The notes: generated from the letters alone by a model not told the origin. A stretch of DNA of 64,000 bases from Budorcas taxicolor (GCF_023091745.1 NC_068928.1:11364001-11428000), one strand, 5' to 3'. Counted from the stretch's first letter, positions 11,701 to 22,857 are shown. Numbers and translations: made by a program.

Positions 11701-12754
11701 TGAAACAAAATAGAAAGCCCAGAGATAAATCCACACACCCATGGACACCTTATCTTCGACAAAGGAGGCAAGAATATACAATGGATTAAAGACAATCTCT
11801 TTAACAAGTGGTGCTAGGAAAACTGGTCAACCATTTGTAAAACAATGAAACTAGAACACTTTCTAACACCATACACATAAATAAACTCAAAATGGATTAA
11901 AGATCTAAACATAAGACCAGAAACTATAAAACTCCTAGAGGAGAACATAGGCAAAACACTCTCCGACATACATCACAGCAGGATCCTCTATGACCCACCT
12001 CCCAGAATACTGGAAATAAAAGCAAAAATAAACAAATGGGACCTAATTAAAATTAAAAGCTTCTGCACAAAAAAGGGAACTATAAGCAAGGTGAAAAGAC
12101 AGCCTTTGGAATGGGAGAAAATAAGCAACTGACAAACAACTAATCTCAAAAATATACAAGCAACACCTGAAGCTCAACTCCAGAAAAATAAACGACCCAA
12201 TCAAAAAATGGGCCGTAGAACTAAATAGACATTTCTTCAAAGAAGACATAGAGATGGCTAAAAAACACATGAAAAGATGCTCAACATCACTCATTATCAG
12301 AGAAATGCAAATCAGAACCACAATGAAGTACCATTTCACGCCAGTCAGAATGGCTGCAATCCAAAAGTCTACAAGCAATAAATGCTGGAGAGGGTGTGGG
12401 GAAAAGGGAACCCTCTTACACTGTTGGTGGGAATGCAAACTAGTACAGCCACTATGGAGAACAGTGTGGAGATTCCTTAAAAAGCTGAAAATAGAACTGC
12501 CTTATGACCCAGCAATCCCACTGCTGGGCATATACACTGAGGAAACCAGAACTGAAAGAGACACGTGTACCCCAATGTTCATCGCATCACTGTTTATAAT
12601 AGCCAGGACATGGAAACAACCTAGATGTCCATCAGCAGATGAGTCGATAAGAAAACTGTGGTACATATACACAATGGAGTATTACTCAGCCATTAAAAAG
12701 AATATATTTGGATCAGTTCTAATGAGGTGGATGAAACTGGAGCCGATTATATAG
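8746..12754 (+). pseudogene. L1 ORF2 (endonuclease-reverse transcriptase), broken
   Basis: ORF2p nicks target DNA and reverse-transcribes L1 and SINE RNA. The ATG at 8746 opens the AP-like endonuclease (TLNVNGLNAP, then catalytic-glutamate motif LQETHL, then VGDFNTPL). A small deletion and stop near 9196 end that frame. The endonuclease end, including SDHNAVRLDLNYR at about 9400-9440, lies in another frame, with RINHILG where RIDHILG is usual. The 9551-10333 frame holds the linker and RT start (NKSPGPDGF). Frameshifts near 10305 and 10560 and stops near 10350 follow. The RT palm is readable at 10657-11080 (SGTRQGCPLSPLLFN, catalytic FADDMILY). A BOV-A2 at 11081-11361 then splits the gene. The C-terminal segment 12254-12754 retains the Cys-rich motif CWRGCGEKGTLLHCWWEC. 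No product is possible. Confidence 0.92.
11081..11361 (+). mobile_element. BOV-A2 SINE inside L1 ORF2
   Basis: A Bov-A dimer ('ggagaaggcaatggcaccc' ... second monomer near 11223 ... (AGC)7 tail) between two copies of the 12-bp duplication ATAAAACACTGG at 11069-11080 and 11362-11373. The host L1 sequence resumes exactly after the duplication, so the insertion postdates the L1. Confidence 0.95.
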
Positions 12755-13182
12755 AATGAAGTAAGCCAGAGAGAAAAACACCAATACAGTATACTAAAGC
12801 ATATATATGGAATCTAGAAAGATGGTAACGATAACCCTGTATGTGAGACAGCAAAAGAGACACAGATGTATAGAACAGTCTTTTGGACTCTGTGGGAAAG
12901 AGGGAGGGCAGGATGATTTGGGAGAATGGCATTGAAACATGTATAATATCATACAAGAAATGAACCACCAGTCTAGGTTCGATGCAGGATACAGGATGCT
13001 TGGGGCTGGTGCACTGGGATGATCCAGAGGGATGGTATGGGGAGGGAGGAAGGAGGGGGGTTCAGGATTGGGAGTGCGTGTATGCCTGTGTCGGATTCAT
13101 GTTGATGTATGGCAAAACCAATACAATATTGTAAAGTAATTAGCCTCCAATTAAAATAAATAAATTTAAATTAAAAAAAAAT
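12755..13182 (+). other. L1 3' UTR and A-rich tail
   Basis: Non-coding 3' end of the ruminant L1. It includes a purine/G-rich stretch at about 12895-13065 (gggaaagagggagggcagg; ggggagggaggaaggagggg), a common feature of L1 3' UTRs. It ends in an A/T-rich tail directly against the 3' target-site duplication. Confidence 0.8.
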
Positions 13183-13397
13183 AATAGGCTTCCCAGGTGG
13201 CTCACTGGTAAAGAATCTGCCTGCCAATCAAGAGACACAGAAGACACCTGGATTGGGAAGATCTCCTGGGGAAGGAAATGGCAACCCACTCCAGCATTCT
13301 TGCCTAGGAAATTCCATGTACAGAGGAGCCTGGTGGGTTACAGTCCATGGGGTGGCAAACAGCTAGACACAACTCAGCAACTAAACCACCACCACCC
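13183..13397 (+). mobile_element. Bov-tA SINE hosting the L1
   Basis: A Bov-tA SINE: tRNA-Glu-like head ('ggcttcccaggtggctcac') and BovB-derived body ('ggaaatggcaacccactcc'). Its first 12 bases also lie left of the L1 at 5076-5087. The SINE itself is bounded by GTCCTCTTTAA at 5064-5074 and 13398-13408, the duplication from its own, older insertion. The decayed CACC-rich tail supports an older age. Confidence 0.88.
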
Positions 13398-13408
13398 GTC
13401 CTCTTTAA

Positions 13409-13834
13409 CACTCTTAAGGACTGGAAAACATTTTCTTTAGTTCTCCTATTTTCAAAACAATTAACTTCAGCTTCCTAGTGACCCTTATACCTACACAGTT
13501 TTCCTATTTTCTCTGCCACACCAAACTAAATGTTAAATTTCTTTCCTTCCTATACAATGCCTTCCCTCTCTCGTTTTCTTCCTTCACTGATTGAAATAAG
13601 CAGTGCTGTGGAATTTGAGGTTTGCACAATTCAGTATTTCTTAGGAGTACTTTTTTGAGTGGGGTAATTTTAGATTTGGGGACCTTCTACTTGCAACCAA
13701 ACAGCATCCAGAAATGTATGCATCTGATATTTCACTTGGTGAGCATGATGGGGGAACAATATTAGTACTTTGGTCAAAAGCCCAGGCTTTAGGAGTTCTA
13801 GAGAACAAATTCCATATGGAAATTCCTGGAGTCG
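13409..13834. other. No gene or repeat recognised
   Basis: Unassigned sequence between two Bov-tA elements; no frame worth calling. Confidence 0.5.
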
Positions 13835-13845
13835 TTAGAAAATTA

Positions 13846-14063
13846 GTGCGAGTGCATGCATGCTCAGTCGTGTCTGACTCTGCAACACCATGGACTATAG
13901 CCCTCCAGGCTACTCTGTCCATGGGATTTCCCAGGCAAGAATACTGGAGTGGGTTGCTCTTTTCTCATCCAGGGGATCTTCCCGACCTAGGGATCAAACT
14001 CACATCTCTTGGATCTCCTGCATTGGCAGGCAGATCCTTTACCACTACACCACCTGGGAAGCC
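13846..14063 (-). mobile_element. Bov-tA SINE
   Basis: Reverse Bov-tA: 'gctcagtcgtgtctgactc' on the left, reversed B box 'gggatcaaactc', and 'ccacctgggaagcc' at the right end. Near-perfect duplication TTAGAAAATTA (13835-13845) and TTAGGAAATTA (14064-14074). Confidence 0.9.
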
Positions 14064-14074
14064 TTAGGAAATTA

Positions 14075-14637
14075 AAATTGTTCTCTAAGTCATGATTGTA
14101 TCTTTGGTCCTATTTGAAGAATTGACACTACTATCTGGACATGACTATGAAGGTACTGTCATGAAGATGGACCTGAGTAAATGGGAACCACTCTAATAAA
14201 CTGAGACCCTTTAACAAACATCATTTTGGTCAGAACTAGTGATGAAAGACTTACCGTTTGTAGTTATGAGACTATAGTATTTTTATCTCTCATCCCATAG
14301 TCACCTATTGATGCGACACTTGGAAGCCATTTTGGATGCTTTCTTAAGATTGATTTTCTTTCCTACCTGTAAATGGGGTCTGAACCATGCTTCAGCTTGC
14401 CCTATTCACTTCCATAAATCTATCCTTGTCCCTAATCTTGTCTCAATCTGTCTGTTGCTTTAATGAGTTCCAGTCTAAATTAATCCCATTGTTAATCCTG
14501 TTGTTTGTGCATTTTGCTATTGTTTTGCAATCACTTTTTCCTGGTTCCTGCCATTTGACCATGCACTCACTTAATATTATTGCAACTCCAACTTGTCTGC
14601 ATAAAGAAACTAATGTGGTATATATTGGTATTTGTTG
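14075..14637. other. No gene or repeat recognised
   Basis: Unassigned. The 102-codon frame at 14387-14695 runs into the following SINE and shows no recognisable domain. Confidence 0.5.
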
Positions 14638-14826
14638 GCAGATCTACGGGTCAGATGCCTGCAATGCAGGAGACTCAGGTTCGATCCCTGAGTAAGGAAG
14701 ATCCCCTGGAAAAGGGAATGGTTACCCACTCCAGTATTCTTGTCTGGAGAATTCCACAAACAGAGGAGCCTGGCAGGCTACAGTCCATGGTGTCACAAAG
14801 AGTCAGATACAACTGAGCAACTAACG
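14638..14826 (+). mobile_element. Bov-tA SINE
   Basis: Sense copy with a good B box (ggttcgatccc near 14679) and the BovB-derived body ('acccactccagtattcttg'). The tRNA-like head is eroded. Confidence 0.85.
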
Positions 14827-14863
14827 CTTTCACATTTCTCACTTTCATCATTATAGTATCCTG

Positions 14864-15063
14864 GTAGCTCAGTGGTTAAGAATCCACCTGCCAGTGCAGG
14901 AGATGTGGGTTCTATCCCTGGGTCGGGAAGATCCCCTGGAGAAGGAAACAGCAACTCACTCCAGTATTCTTGCCTGAGAAATCCCGTGGACAGAGGACCC
15001 TGATGGGCTACAGTTCATGGGGTTGCAAAGAGTCAGACATGACTGAGAGACTAACACTTTCAA
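14864..15063 (+). mobile_element. Bov-tA SINE
   Basis: Second sense copy only about 40 bases after the previous one. A-box-like 'tagctcagtggttaag', B-box-like 'gggttctatccc', and body to 'gacatgactgagagactaac'. Confidence 0.87.
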
Positions 15064-15225
15064 CAAGCCCACAGTGGTTGAAAACTTCCCACTGATTTTG
15101 AAGGTCATCATTGCAATTAAATCAGTGAACACTTCTTTAAAGATGTAATGCCTGAATATGCTAGTGTAAAACTTAATAAACAGAAATTTCAATTAAAATA
15201 GAATCAGGTATTAAGTCAACTATAC

Positions 15226-15318
15226 TTTATATATATGTATAAGTTTATATATATATTTAAAATTATATATATATATATAAAATTGTATATATATATAATT
15301 ACTTACACACACACACAA
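15226..15318. repeat. (TA)n with (CA)n end
   Basis: Alternating TA runs with interruptions (about 15226-15298), then a CA run (about 15304-15317). Low-complexity microsatellite, likely polymorphic. Confidence 0.85.
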
Positions 15319-17074
15319 AAGAGTAGGGAGGCCACAGGGGGAGCTCTCATGCCCTACAACAATAGCAGAGCCCAAGAGGAGAAAGAAAGACCTACTCTTC
15401 TTGCCTGGAAAGAGCATAGGGAATGAGAGACTGTCACAACTCAGCCAATGAAAAGCCGCTACAAACTCTCAAACACCAGTGGACTCTGCTTGCTAGAGAC
15501 TGCCCAACTTCCCTTTCCCCTCTTTAAAAGAATTCTTCTCTCCTTGCTGTGTGGAGACTTGCAGGTGGCTTACCACAGCTGCAGACCCTGAATTTAATTC
15601 TTTGTTGATCCTAAGTGAATCTATGTTTTTCTGGAGAAATAACAGTGTATTTGTTTTATGTCAGGGCTAAGGACTGGGGAGGAGGATGATTCAAAGAGAA
15701 TTCATAGTTCATAGTTCTTGCCTCAAATAGCTTACTGTCTCATGAGGGAGAGGGAAAAATAAACAATTAAGTTCAATATAAGTATAAATAGGAAAACAAG
15801 CTCAGGGTCTTACAGAGATGAGGATGAGGAAGATTTCACAAAGAAGTTAGAATAAAACTATATTAAAAGTTTCTACAGTACCTTGTATGTTCTACATATA
15901 TTTTCATTCATGTAAAGTATCATTTTTAAAGATATAGGTAGGATTTTAATATATAACTACAGAGGGATGAGCATAAGTCAAAGCCCAAAAGCCTGACTCC
16001 CAAGTTCTTTCTTATCTGTAAAAAAGAAAGGTTGGACTAATATTATCTCTTTCTCAAGACCAGTAAAGGATCTGATTAGACTGCTTGGAGAAGTGGACTG
16101 CATGGCTGACGAGAAGTCCCCAGAACAGTCTTTTACTAGGGTTAGTCACTGTGCTACGAAAAGCTAGATTATGGAGCTGCTTTACCTACTATAATGTCAG
16201 CCTATAGTTATTTTTCTTTTTATAAATCTCACCTAAGTAGTGAATAATTTTTTCCCACTCAGAGAAGATAAGCATTTTGAGAGTGTGTTGCTATAGACAG
16301 TTTGAAACAAGATGTACAAGAGAAAACAGGGCTACCTCCCCAAGCTGTGAACACAGGGAGAAGCCTTAAGCCCTTGGGTGGTGGCAACAAAAGCCGGAAT
16401 TTAGCATTTCCTCACAGGATGTGAGAGAGTAATCTCCATTTGTATGTGTAGAGAAGACAAGTCATTTAAACAATTTATCTATTGCTACATAAGGAATTGG
16501 TATTGGACAAGGAATTAAATCTAATTCAGCTAGAATATATGCTCAGCTGCAGTTTAAATTACCTTTCAGGTAGCTGAATAAGCAGGAGGTAGCATACACA
16601 GCTCTGTTAATTTTGGCTAATGTCAAACTATAGTCCGCCTGTAACCAAGCAGGCTGTCATTTTAAGACCAGGGCCAGCCCCTCTATTTATAGTGCTATAA
16701 ATCCCAAAGGTCTATAAGTTAAAGCTGGCCACTTACAGAGATCTCTTTGAGACTACACATATGAAATGAATAATGGGATTAAAATTTAAAAAATTAAATC
16801 CAGAGAGGTTTCCCAGCAGTTATGTATAAACCTTCACTAGGTACATTTTCCATTTTGAATTCTGATGGATGGGAGCCAATAGTTGGTGAAGCCAGCATCA
16901 CATACTTCAATATACTTGATACTTAAATGCTTAGTATTTTTGGCTGAGTATAAACCAACATTTTCAAATCAAGTGAGCATGATGAAAATTTTCATAGGTT
17001 AAAAAAATACCCACCAATTTTAATAAGACACTAGAATCCCATGATGCTTTGACACCTAACCCCAATATTTTTAA
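15319..17074. other. Mostly unique; possible LTR remnant at 15440-15650
   Basis: 15440-15650 has an LTR-like order: a CCAAT-like 'cagccaatgaaaag', an A/T box 'tttaaaag' near 15525, then a U5-like stretch ('gctgcagaccctgaattt'). I hold this weakly, because neither end nor a duplication is visible. The rest (15655-17074) shows no gene or repeat. A perfect CTATTTATAG lies at 16683-16692. Confidence 0.3.
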
Positions 17075-17383
17075 ACATATTTTTATTCATACATATTTCA
17101 ACTTTATGTATTTATTTATTTTTGGCTGTGTTGGGTTTTGTTGCAGATAGTGGGGGCTATTCTTTGCTGTAGTGCATGGACTTCTCATTGCAATGTCTCC
17201 TCTAGTTGTGGAGCCCGGGCTCTAGGCTTGTGAGGTTCAGCAGTTGCAGCACATGGGCTCAGTAGTTGTGGCTCATGAGCTTAGTTGCTCTGAGGCATGT
17301 GGCATCTTCCCAGATCAGAAATCAAACCCGTGTCCCCTACACTGGCAGGCAGATTCCTATCCACTGTACCACCAGGGGAATCC
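17075..17383 (-). mobile_element. CHR-type SINE (long form)
   Basis: Reverse long CHR element: T-rich tail, 'tttggctgtgttggg', several 'agttgtggagc..gggctc' blocks, reversed B box 'aatcaaaccc' and end 'ccaccaggggaatccc'. Imperfect duplication CCTAACCCCAATATTTTTAA (from 17055) and CCTAGCCCCCATTTTTAA (from 17384). Confidence 0.82.
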
Positions 17384-18048
17384 CCTAGCCCCCATTTTTA
17401 AGTACATAAGGAAAAAAAAGTATTTATCTTTGATGGCTTTGGAGAAGAATCCTTTGAGGATCCAAATAAAATAAATACACATATATTAATTTTTGTTTTT
17501 ATTTTTAAGTCTTCAGACTTAAGCAATGTATATACATATATTTATAAAAATACATATGAAACAAATAAAATTATCTTCTTATTTTTAAATGGTCAGACTT
17601 AAGCAGGAGAAATAATATTAATGCAAACTTATGCTCACTAAAAAACCAATATACAAATTGGAAGGGATAGAAGCTGTATGTGGCATCTTTCCATATTGCT
17701 TTGCTCTGGCTCCCTCTGGGAAAGTGAGGCATTCATAATGTCCTTGGAAGGGTGATGAATTGAGAAACATTGTCTTCTGATAAGACTCTGAACGTAAGTG
17801 TAATCCTTCTTAGGAAGCTTCACATCAGTAGTTCCTTTACAGACCCAACAAGTTACCAGACAGAAACTGTGACATTTTCTCAGACAGAGATCCAGATGGC
17901 AACAAGCAAGAGATAAGAGTAAAGGTGTAATTTCTTTGGATGTGATGAGAAACACAGCTGTAGTTATATATTAAAATCCTAGCATATCTTTAAAAATGAT
18001 ACTTTACATCAAAGAAAGTATATGTAAAGCACTTAGAACATACAAGGT
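17384..18048. other. Unassigned; one 105-codon minus frame
   Basis: 17505-17605 holds two similar pieces, each ending TCAGACTTAAGCA, about 76 bp apart. The minus strand carries an ATG-started frame at 17638-17955 with several Cys residues. No family is recognised and no splice or promoter context is evident; it may be chance or an old repeat. Confidence 0.3.
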
Positions 18049-20935
18049 ACCCAGCTGGGGATGTGACTGGTGATAGAAGCAAGATCCAATGCTGTAAAGA
18101 GCAATATTGCATAGGAACCTGGAATGTCAGATCCATGAATCAAGGCAAATTGGAAGTGGTCAAACAAGAGATGGCAAGAGTGAACGTCGACATTCTAGGA
18201 ATCAGCGACTAAAGTGGACTGGAATGGGTGAATTTAACTCAGATGACCATTATATCTACTACTGCGGGCAGGAATCCCTCAGAAGAAATGGAGTAGCCAT
18301 CATGGTCAACAAAAGAGTCCGAAATGCAGTACTTGGATGCAATCTCAAAAACGACAGGATGATCTCTGTTTGTATCCAAGGCAAACCATTCAATGTCACA
18401 GTTATCCAAGTCTATGCCCCAACCAGTAACACTGAAGAAGCTGAAGTTGAACGGTTTTATGAAGACCTACAGGACCTTTTAGAACTAACACCCAAAAAAG
18501 ATGTCCTTTTCATTATAGGGGACTGGAATGCAAAAGTAGGAAGTCAAGAAACACCTGGAGTAACAGGCAAATTTGGCCTTGGAATGCGGAATGAAGCAGG
18601 GCAAAGACTAATAGAGTTTTGCCAAGAAAATGCACTGGTCATAGCAAATACCCTCTTCCAACAACACAAGAGAAGACTCTACACCTGGACATCACCAGAT
18701 GGTCAACACCAGAATCAGATTGATTATCTTCTTTGCAGCCAAAGATGGAGAAGCTCTATACAGTCAACAAAAACAAGACAGGGAGCTGACTGTGACTCGG
18801 ATCTTGAACTCCTTATTACCAAATTCAGATTCAAATTGAAAAAAGTAGGGAAAACCGCTAGACCATTCAGGCATGACCTAAATCAAATCCCTTATGATTA
18901 TAGAGTGGAAGTGAGAAATAGATTTAAGGGCCTAGATCTGATAGATAGAGTGCCTGATGAACTATGGAATGAGGTTCGTGACATTGCACAGAAGACAGGG
19001 ATCAAGACCATCCCCATGGAAAAGAAATGCAAAAAAGCAAAATGGCTGTCTGAGGAGGTCTTACAGATAGCTGTGAAAAGAAGAGAGGCGAAAAGCAAAG
19101 GAGAAAAGGAAAGATAAAAGCATCTGAATGCAGAGTTCCAAAGAATAGCAAGAAGAGATAAGAAAGCCTTCTTCAGTGATCAATGCAAAGAAATAGAGGA
19201 AAAGAACAGAATGGGAAAGAATAGAGATCTCTTCAAGAAAATTAGAGATACCAAGGGAACATTTCATGCAAAGATGGGCTCGATAAAGGACAGAAATGGT
19301 ATGGACCTAACAGAAGCAGAAGATATTAAGAAGAGGTGGCAAGAATACACAGAAGAACTGTACAAAAAAGATCTTCACGACCCAGATAATCATGATGATG
19401 TGATCACTAATCTAGAGCCAGACATCCTGGAATGTGGAGTCAAGTGGGCCTTAGAAAGCATCACTACAAACAAAGCTAGTGGAGGTGATGGAATTCCAGC
19501 TGAGCTGTTTCAAATCCTGAAAGATGATGCTGTGAAAGTGCTGCACTCAATATGCCAGCAAATTTGGAAAACTCAGCAGTGGCCACAGGACTGGAAAAGG
19601 TCAGTTTTCATTCCAATTCCAAAGAAAGGCAATGTCAAAGAATGCTCAAACTACCACACAATTGCACTCATCTCACATGCTAGTAAAGTAATGCTCAAAA
19701 TTCTCCAAGCCAGGCTTCAGCAATACGTGAACCATGAACTCCCTGATGTTCAAGCTGGTTTTAGAAAAGGCAGAGGAACCAGAGATCAAATTGCCAACAT
19801 CTGCTGGATCATGGAAAAGGCAAGAGAGTTCCAGAAAAACATCTATTTCTGCTTTATTGCCTATCCCAAAGCCTTTGACTGTGTGGCTCACAATAAACTG
19901 TGGAAAATTCTGAAAGAGATGGGCATACCAGACCACCTAACCTGCCTCTTGAGAAACCTATATGCAGGTCAGGAAGCAACAGTTAGAACTGGACATGGAA
20001 CAACAGACTGGTTCCAAATAGGAAAAGGAGGACGTCAAGGCTGTATATTGTCACCCTGCTTATTTAACTTATATGCAGAGTACATCATGAGAAACGCTGG
20101 ACTGGAAGAAACACAAGCTGGAATCAAGATTGCTGGGAGAAATATCAATAACCTCAGATATGCAGATGACACCACTCTTATGGCAGAAAGTGAAGAGGAG
20201 CTAAAAAGCCTCTTGATGAAAGTGAAAGAGGAGAGTGAAAAAGTTGTCTTAAAGTTCAACATTCAGAAAACAAAGATCATGGCATCCAGTCCCATCACTT
20301 CATGGGAAATAGATGGGGAAACAGTGGAAACAGTGTCAGACTTTATTTTTGGGGCTCCAAAATCACTGCAGATGGTGACTGCAGCCATGAAATTAAAAGA
20401 CACTTACTCCTTGGAAGAAAAGTTATGATCAACCTAGATAGTATATTCAAAAGCAGAGACATTACACTGCCGACTAAGGTCCGTCTAGTCAAGGCTATGG
20501 TTTTTCCAGTGGTCATGTAGGGATGTGAGAGTTGGACTGTGAAGAAAGCTGAGCACCGAATTGATGCTTTTGAACCGTGGTGTTGGAGAAGACTCTTGAG
20601 AGTCCCTTGGACTGCAAGGAGATCCAACCAGTCCATTCTGAAGGAGATCAACCCTGGGATTTCTTTGGAAGGAATGATGCTAAAGCTGAATCTCCAGTAC
20701 TTTGGCCACCTCATGCGAAGAGTTGACTCATTGGAAAAGACTCTGATGCTGGGAGGGATTGGGGGCAGGAGGAGAAGGGGACGACAGAGGATGAGATGGC
20801 TGGATGGCATCACTGACTCGATGGATGTGAGTCTGAGTGAACTCCAGGAGTTGGTGATGGACAGGGAGGCCTGGTGTGCTGCGATCATGGGGTCGCAAAG
20901 AGTCGGACATGACTGAGCGACTGAACTGAACTGAA
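18049..20935 (+). mobile_element. BovB (RTE) LINE, nearly complete
   Basis: About 2.9 kb of the roughly 3.2 kb BovB, missing only the 5' end. It runs from 'cagctggggatgtgactgg' through endonuclease and reverse transcriptase to the typical (ACTGA)n terminus at about 20915-20935. The flanks share only GAACAT (18036 region and 20930 region), so the target-site duplication is not certain. Confidence 0.92.
18081..20916 (+). pseudogene. BovB endonuclease-reverse transcriptase, broken
   Basis: RTE elements encode one protein with an AP-like endonuclease followed by RT. The endonuclease is readable from QYCIGTWNVRS; a one-base loss near 18209 shifts the frame, after which 18210-19113 is open (VTVIQVYAPT, FIIGDWNAKVG). 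The final endonuclease motif, normally SDH, reads SDL at about 18799-18807, so the catalytic histidine is lost. A TAA at 19114-19116 stands where BovB usually has Tyr. The RT region is open in 19211-20428 with QAGFRKGRGTRDQIA, GRQGCILSPCLFNLYAEY and an intact LRYADDTTLM. A small deletion near 20349 shifts the frame, and a TAG at 20518-20520 follows. The conserved C-terminus (RVPWTARRSNQSILKEI) ends at 20916. Confidence 0.92.
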
Positions 20936-21025
20936 CATCTTTGGATGTCGGTGACCTCTGTTCAGCCCTTGTTAATATTCTTCCTCATTGGTAACATTAA
21001 AGGGAAAAACTTGATAGTATCAGGG

Positions 21026-21186
21026 CAACAGAGGATGAGATGGTTGGATGGCATCACTGACTCAATGTATATGAGTTTGAGCAAACTCCAGGAGATAGTG
21101 AAGGGCAGTGAAGCCTGGCGTGATGCAGCTCATGAGGTCACAAAGGGTCGGACATGACTTAGTGATTGAACAACAACAACAAACAT
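21026..21186 (+). mobile_element. BovB 3'-end fragment with (AAC)n tail
   Basis: Repeats the last ~150 bases of BovB ('caacagaggatgagatggt' through 'gtcggacatgac') a second time, 90 bases after the larger copy, but ends in 'gaacaacaacaac' instead of (ACTGA)n. It is therefore a separate insertion, 5'-truncated. Confidence 0.8.
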
Positions 21187-21715
21187 TGGAAAGCAAAATC
21201 TTCAGGACCTTCATAAATTCAGACTTTAAAGGAGGAGATTTCATAGCAATGACTGACAAGAGTTTCAATAAAGGAAAAAAGAATTCCAAACCAGGAATTT
21301 GAAAATTGAGGAAATTCTCAGTGTTGATGAAAGATATGGATATGGAGATTTAAGGAAAAGGAATTGGTTTCCCTTGGAAAGTCTGAGAACTCCCTGGAAG
21401 CGTTTTTTCCCTGGCATCCAGGGAATACAATTTCATTTTTTTTCCTGTTCTTGAAATTCCTGGCACAGTGTCCATTTGGCACTTGAGACTAATTTACATT
21501 CTCTTGTTTGCTGAAATTAGAAAATTTTGTTTGATTTTGAGGCACAGAAGTTATGTTTGTCCAGAATTACTATATTCCCACTATGAACCATTTTGCTGCC
21601 ATTATATTTAAATCAAAATATATCTATGAGTCATGTAATTTTAAATCAAATAGAAATTCCATGACTAAAATTTAATTTCTCAGAAGATGATGATGCCAGT
21701 CAGCTCTGAGCTCTT
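21187..21715. other. No gene or repeat recognised
   Basis: Unassigned A/T-rich sequence between two BovB fragments. Confidence 0.5.
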
Positions 21716-22523
21716 CAGTTTAGTTCAATGCTCAGTTGTGTCCAACTCTGCGACCCCATGGACTGCATCATGCCAGAGTTCTCTGTCCTTCACCAACTCT
21801 AGGAGCCTGCTCAAACTCATGTCCATCCAGTCGGTGATGCCATCCAACCATCTCATCCTCTGTCATCCAGTTCTCCTCCTGCCTTCAGTCTTTCCCAGCA
21901 TCAGGGTCATTTCCAGGGAGTCACTTCTTCTCATCAGGTGGCCAAAGTGTTGGAATTTCTAGCTTCAGCATCAGTCCTTCCAATGAATATTCAGGACTGA
22001 TTTCCTTTAGGATGGATTGGTTGGATCTCCTTGCAGTACAGGGACGCTCAAGAGTTTTCTCCAACACCACAGGTCAAAACATCAATTCTTCAGTGCTCAG
22101 GTTTCTTTATGGTCCAACTCTCACATCCATACATGACTACTGGAAAAACCATAGCTTTGACTAGATGGACATTTGTTGGCAAAGCAATGTCTCTACTTTT
22201 TAATATGCTGTCTAGGTTAGTCATAGCTTTTCTGCCAATGAGCAAGCGTCTTTTAATTCCATGGTTGCAGTCACCATTTGCAGTGATTTTGGAGCCCAGG
22301 AAAATAAAGTCTCTCACTGTTTCCATTGTTTTCCCATCTATTTGCCATGAAGTGGGACCGGAAGCCGTGATCTTAATTTTCTGAATGTTGAGCTTTAAGC
22401 CAGCTTTTTCACTCTCCTCTTTCACTTTCATCAAGAGGCTCTTTAGTTCTTCAGTTTCTGCCATAAGGGTGGTGTCATCTGCATATCTGAGCTTATTGAT
22501 ATTTCTCTCGGTGTTCTTGATTC
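21716..22523 (-). mobile_element. BovB LINE, 5'-truncated
   Basis: Minus-strand BovB 3' part, from the tail ('tttagttcaatgctcagttg') to just past the RT box, which still reads YADD (reverse of 'gtgtcatctgcatatctgag' at 22470). Broken by indels and stops; the minus frame 22090-22464 is the largest remnant (LNIQKIKITASGPTSW). Confidence 0.9.
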
Positions 22524-22667
22524 AGCTCTTAGAATACAGGAAATAGAAAATTCACTAGTTTTGGCTACAGCTCACTGGAAAATGCCTGGGGATTGAGATT
22601 CATTTTGTTGACTTAATTTACCTGGGTCAATTTAGGTAATACAATGGAGGAAGAAGAGAAAACAAGG

Positions 22668-22845
22668 AGTCAAAGAAACCTGGCTTCTCATCCAGAGTGT
22701 CACTTATTAGCTAAGTGACATTGGACAAGTTATTTAACCTTACGGAGACTCAGCTTTAAAATCTGTGTAACGGGGATAATAACACCTATTCTGCATTCCT
22801 CCTAGGCTGGTCAGTTATGAGAATCAAAAGAAATAATATGACTAA
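22668..22845 (+). repeat. MIR SINE relic
   Basis: Core MIR wording: 'gctaagtgacattggacaag' then 'ttatttaacctta', 'tgtgtaacggggataataac' and a 3' L2-like end. Confidence 0.65.
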
Positions 22846-22857
22846 CAGTTCTGTATA

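Larger units (their letters stand above)
5088..13182 (+). mobile_element. Near full-length ruminant L1 (L1-BT type)
   Basis: An L1 of about 8.1 kb, or about 7.8 kb without the BOV-A2 inside it, close to the roughly 8.4 kb commonly given for the bovine L1 family. Order: long 5' UTR (5088-7781), ORF1 (7782-8720), 25-bp spacer, ORF2 (8746-12754), 3' UTR and a short A-rich tail. The 15-bp duplication AATAGGCTTCCCAGG at 5073-5087 and 13183-13197 marks the ends. The duplicated bases are the 5' end of a Bov-tA SINE, so the L1 landed inside that SINE. Both frames carry stops and frameshifts, so the copy is dead, although the 5' promoter region is still present. Confidence 0.92.

Noticed and set aside
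18107..19117. BovB frame start at ATG 18107 as the true N-terminus
   Set aside because: The first ~34 residues are out of frame; the proper endonuclease reading (QYCIGTWNVRS) is in another frame up to the one-base loss near 18209.
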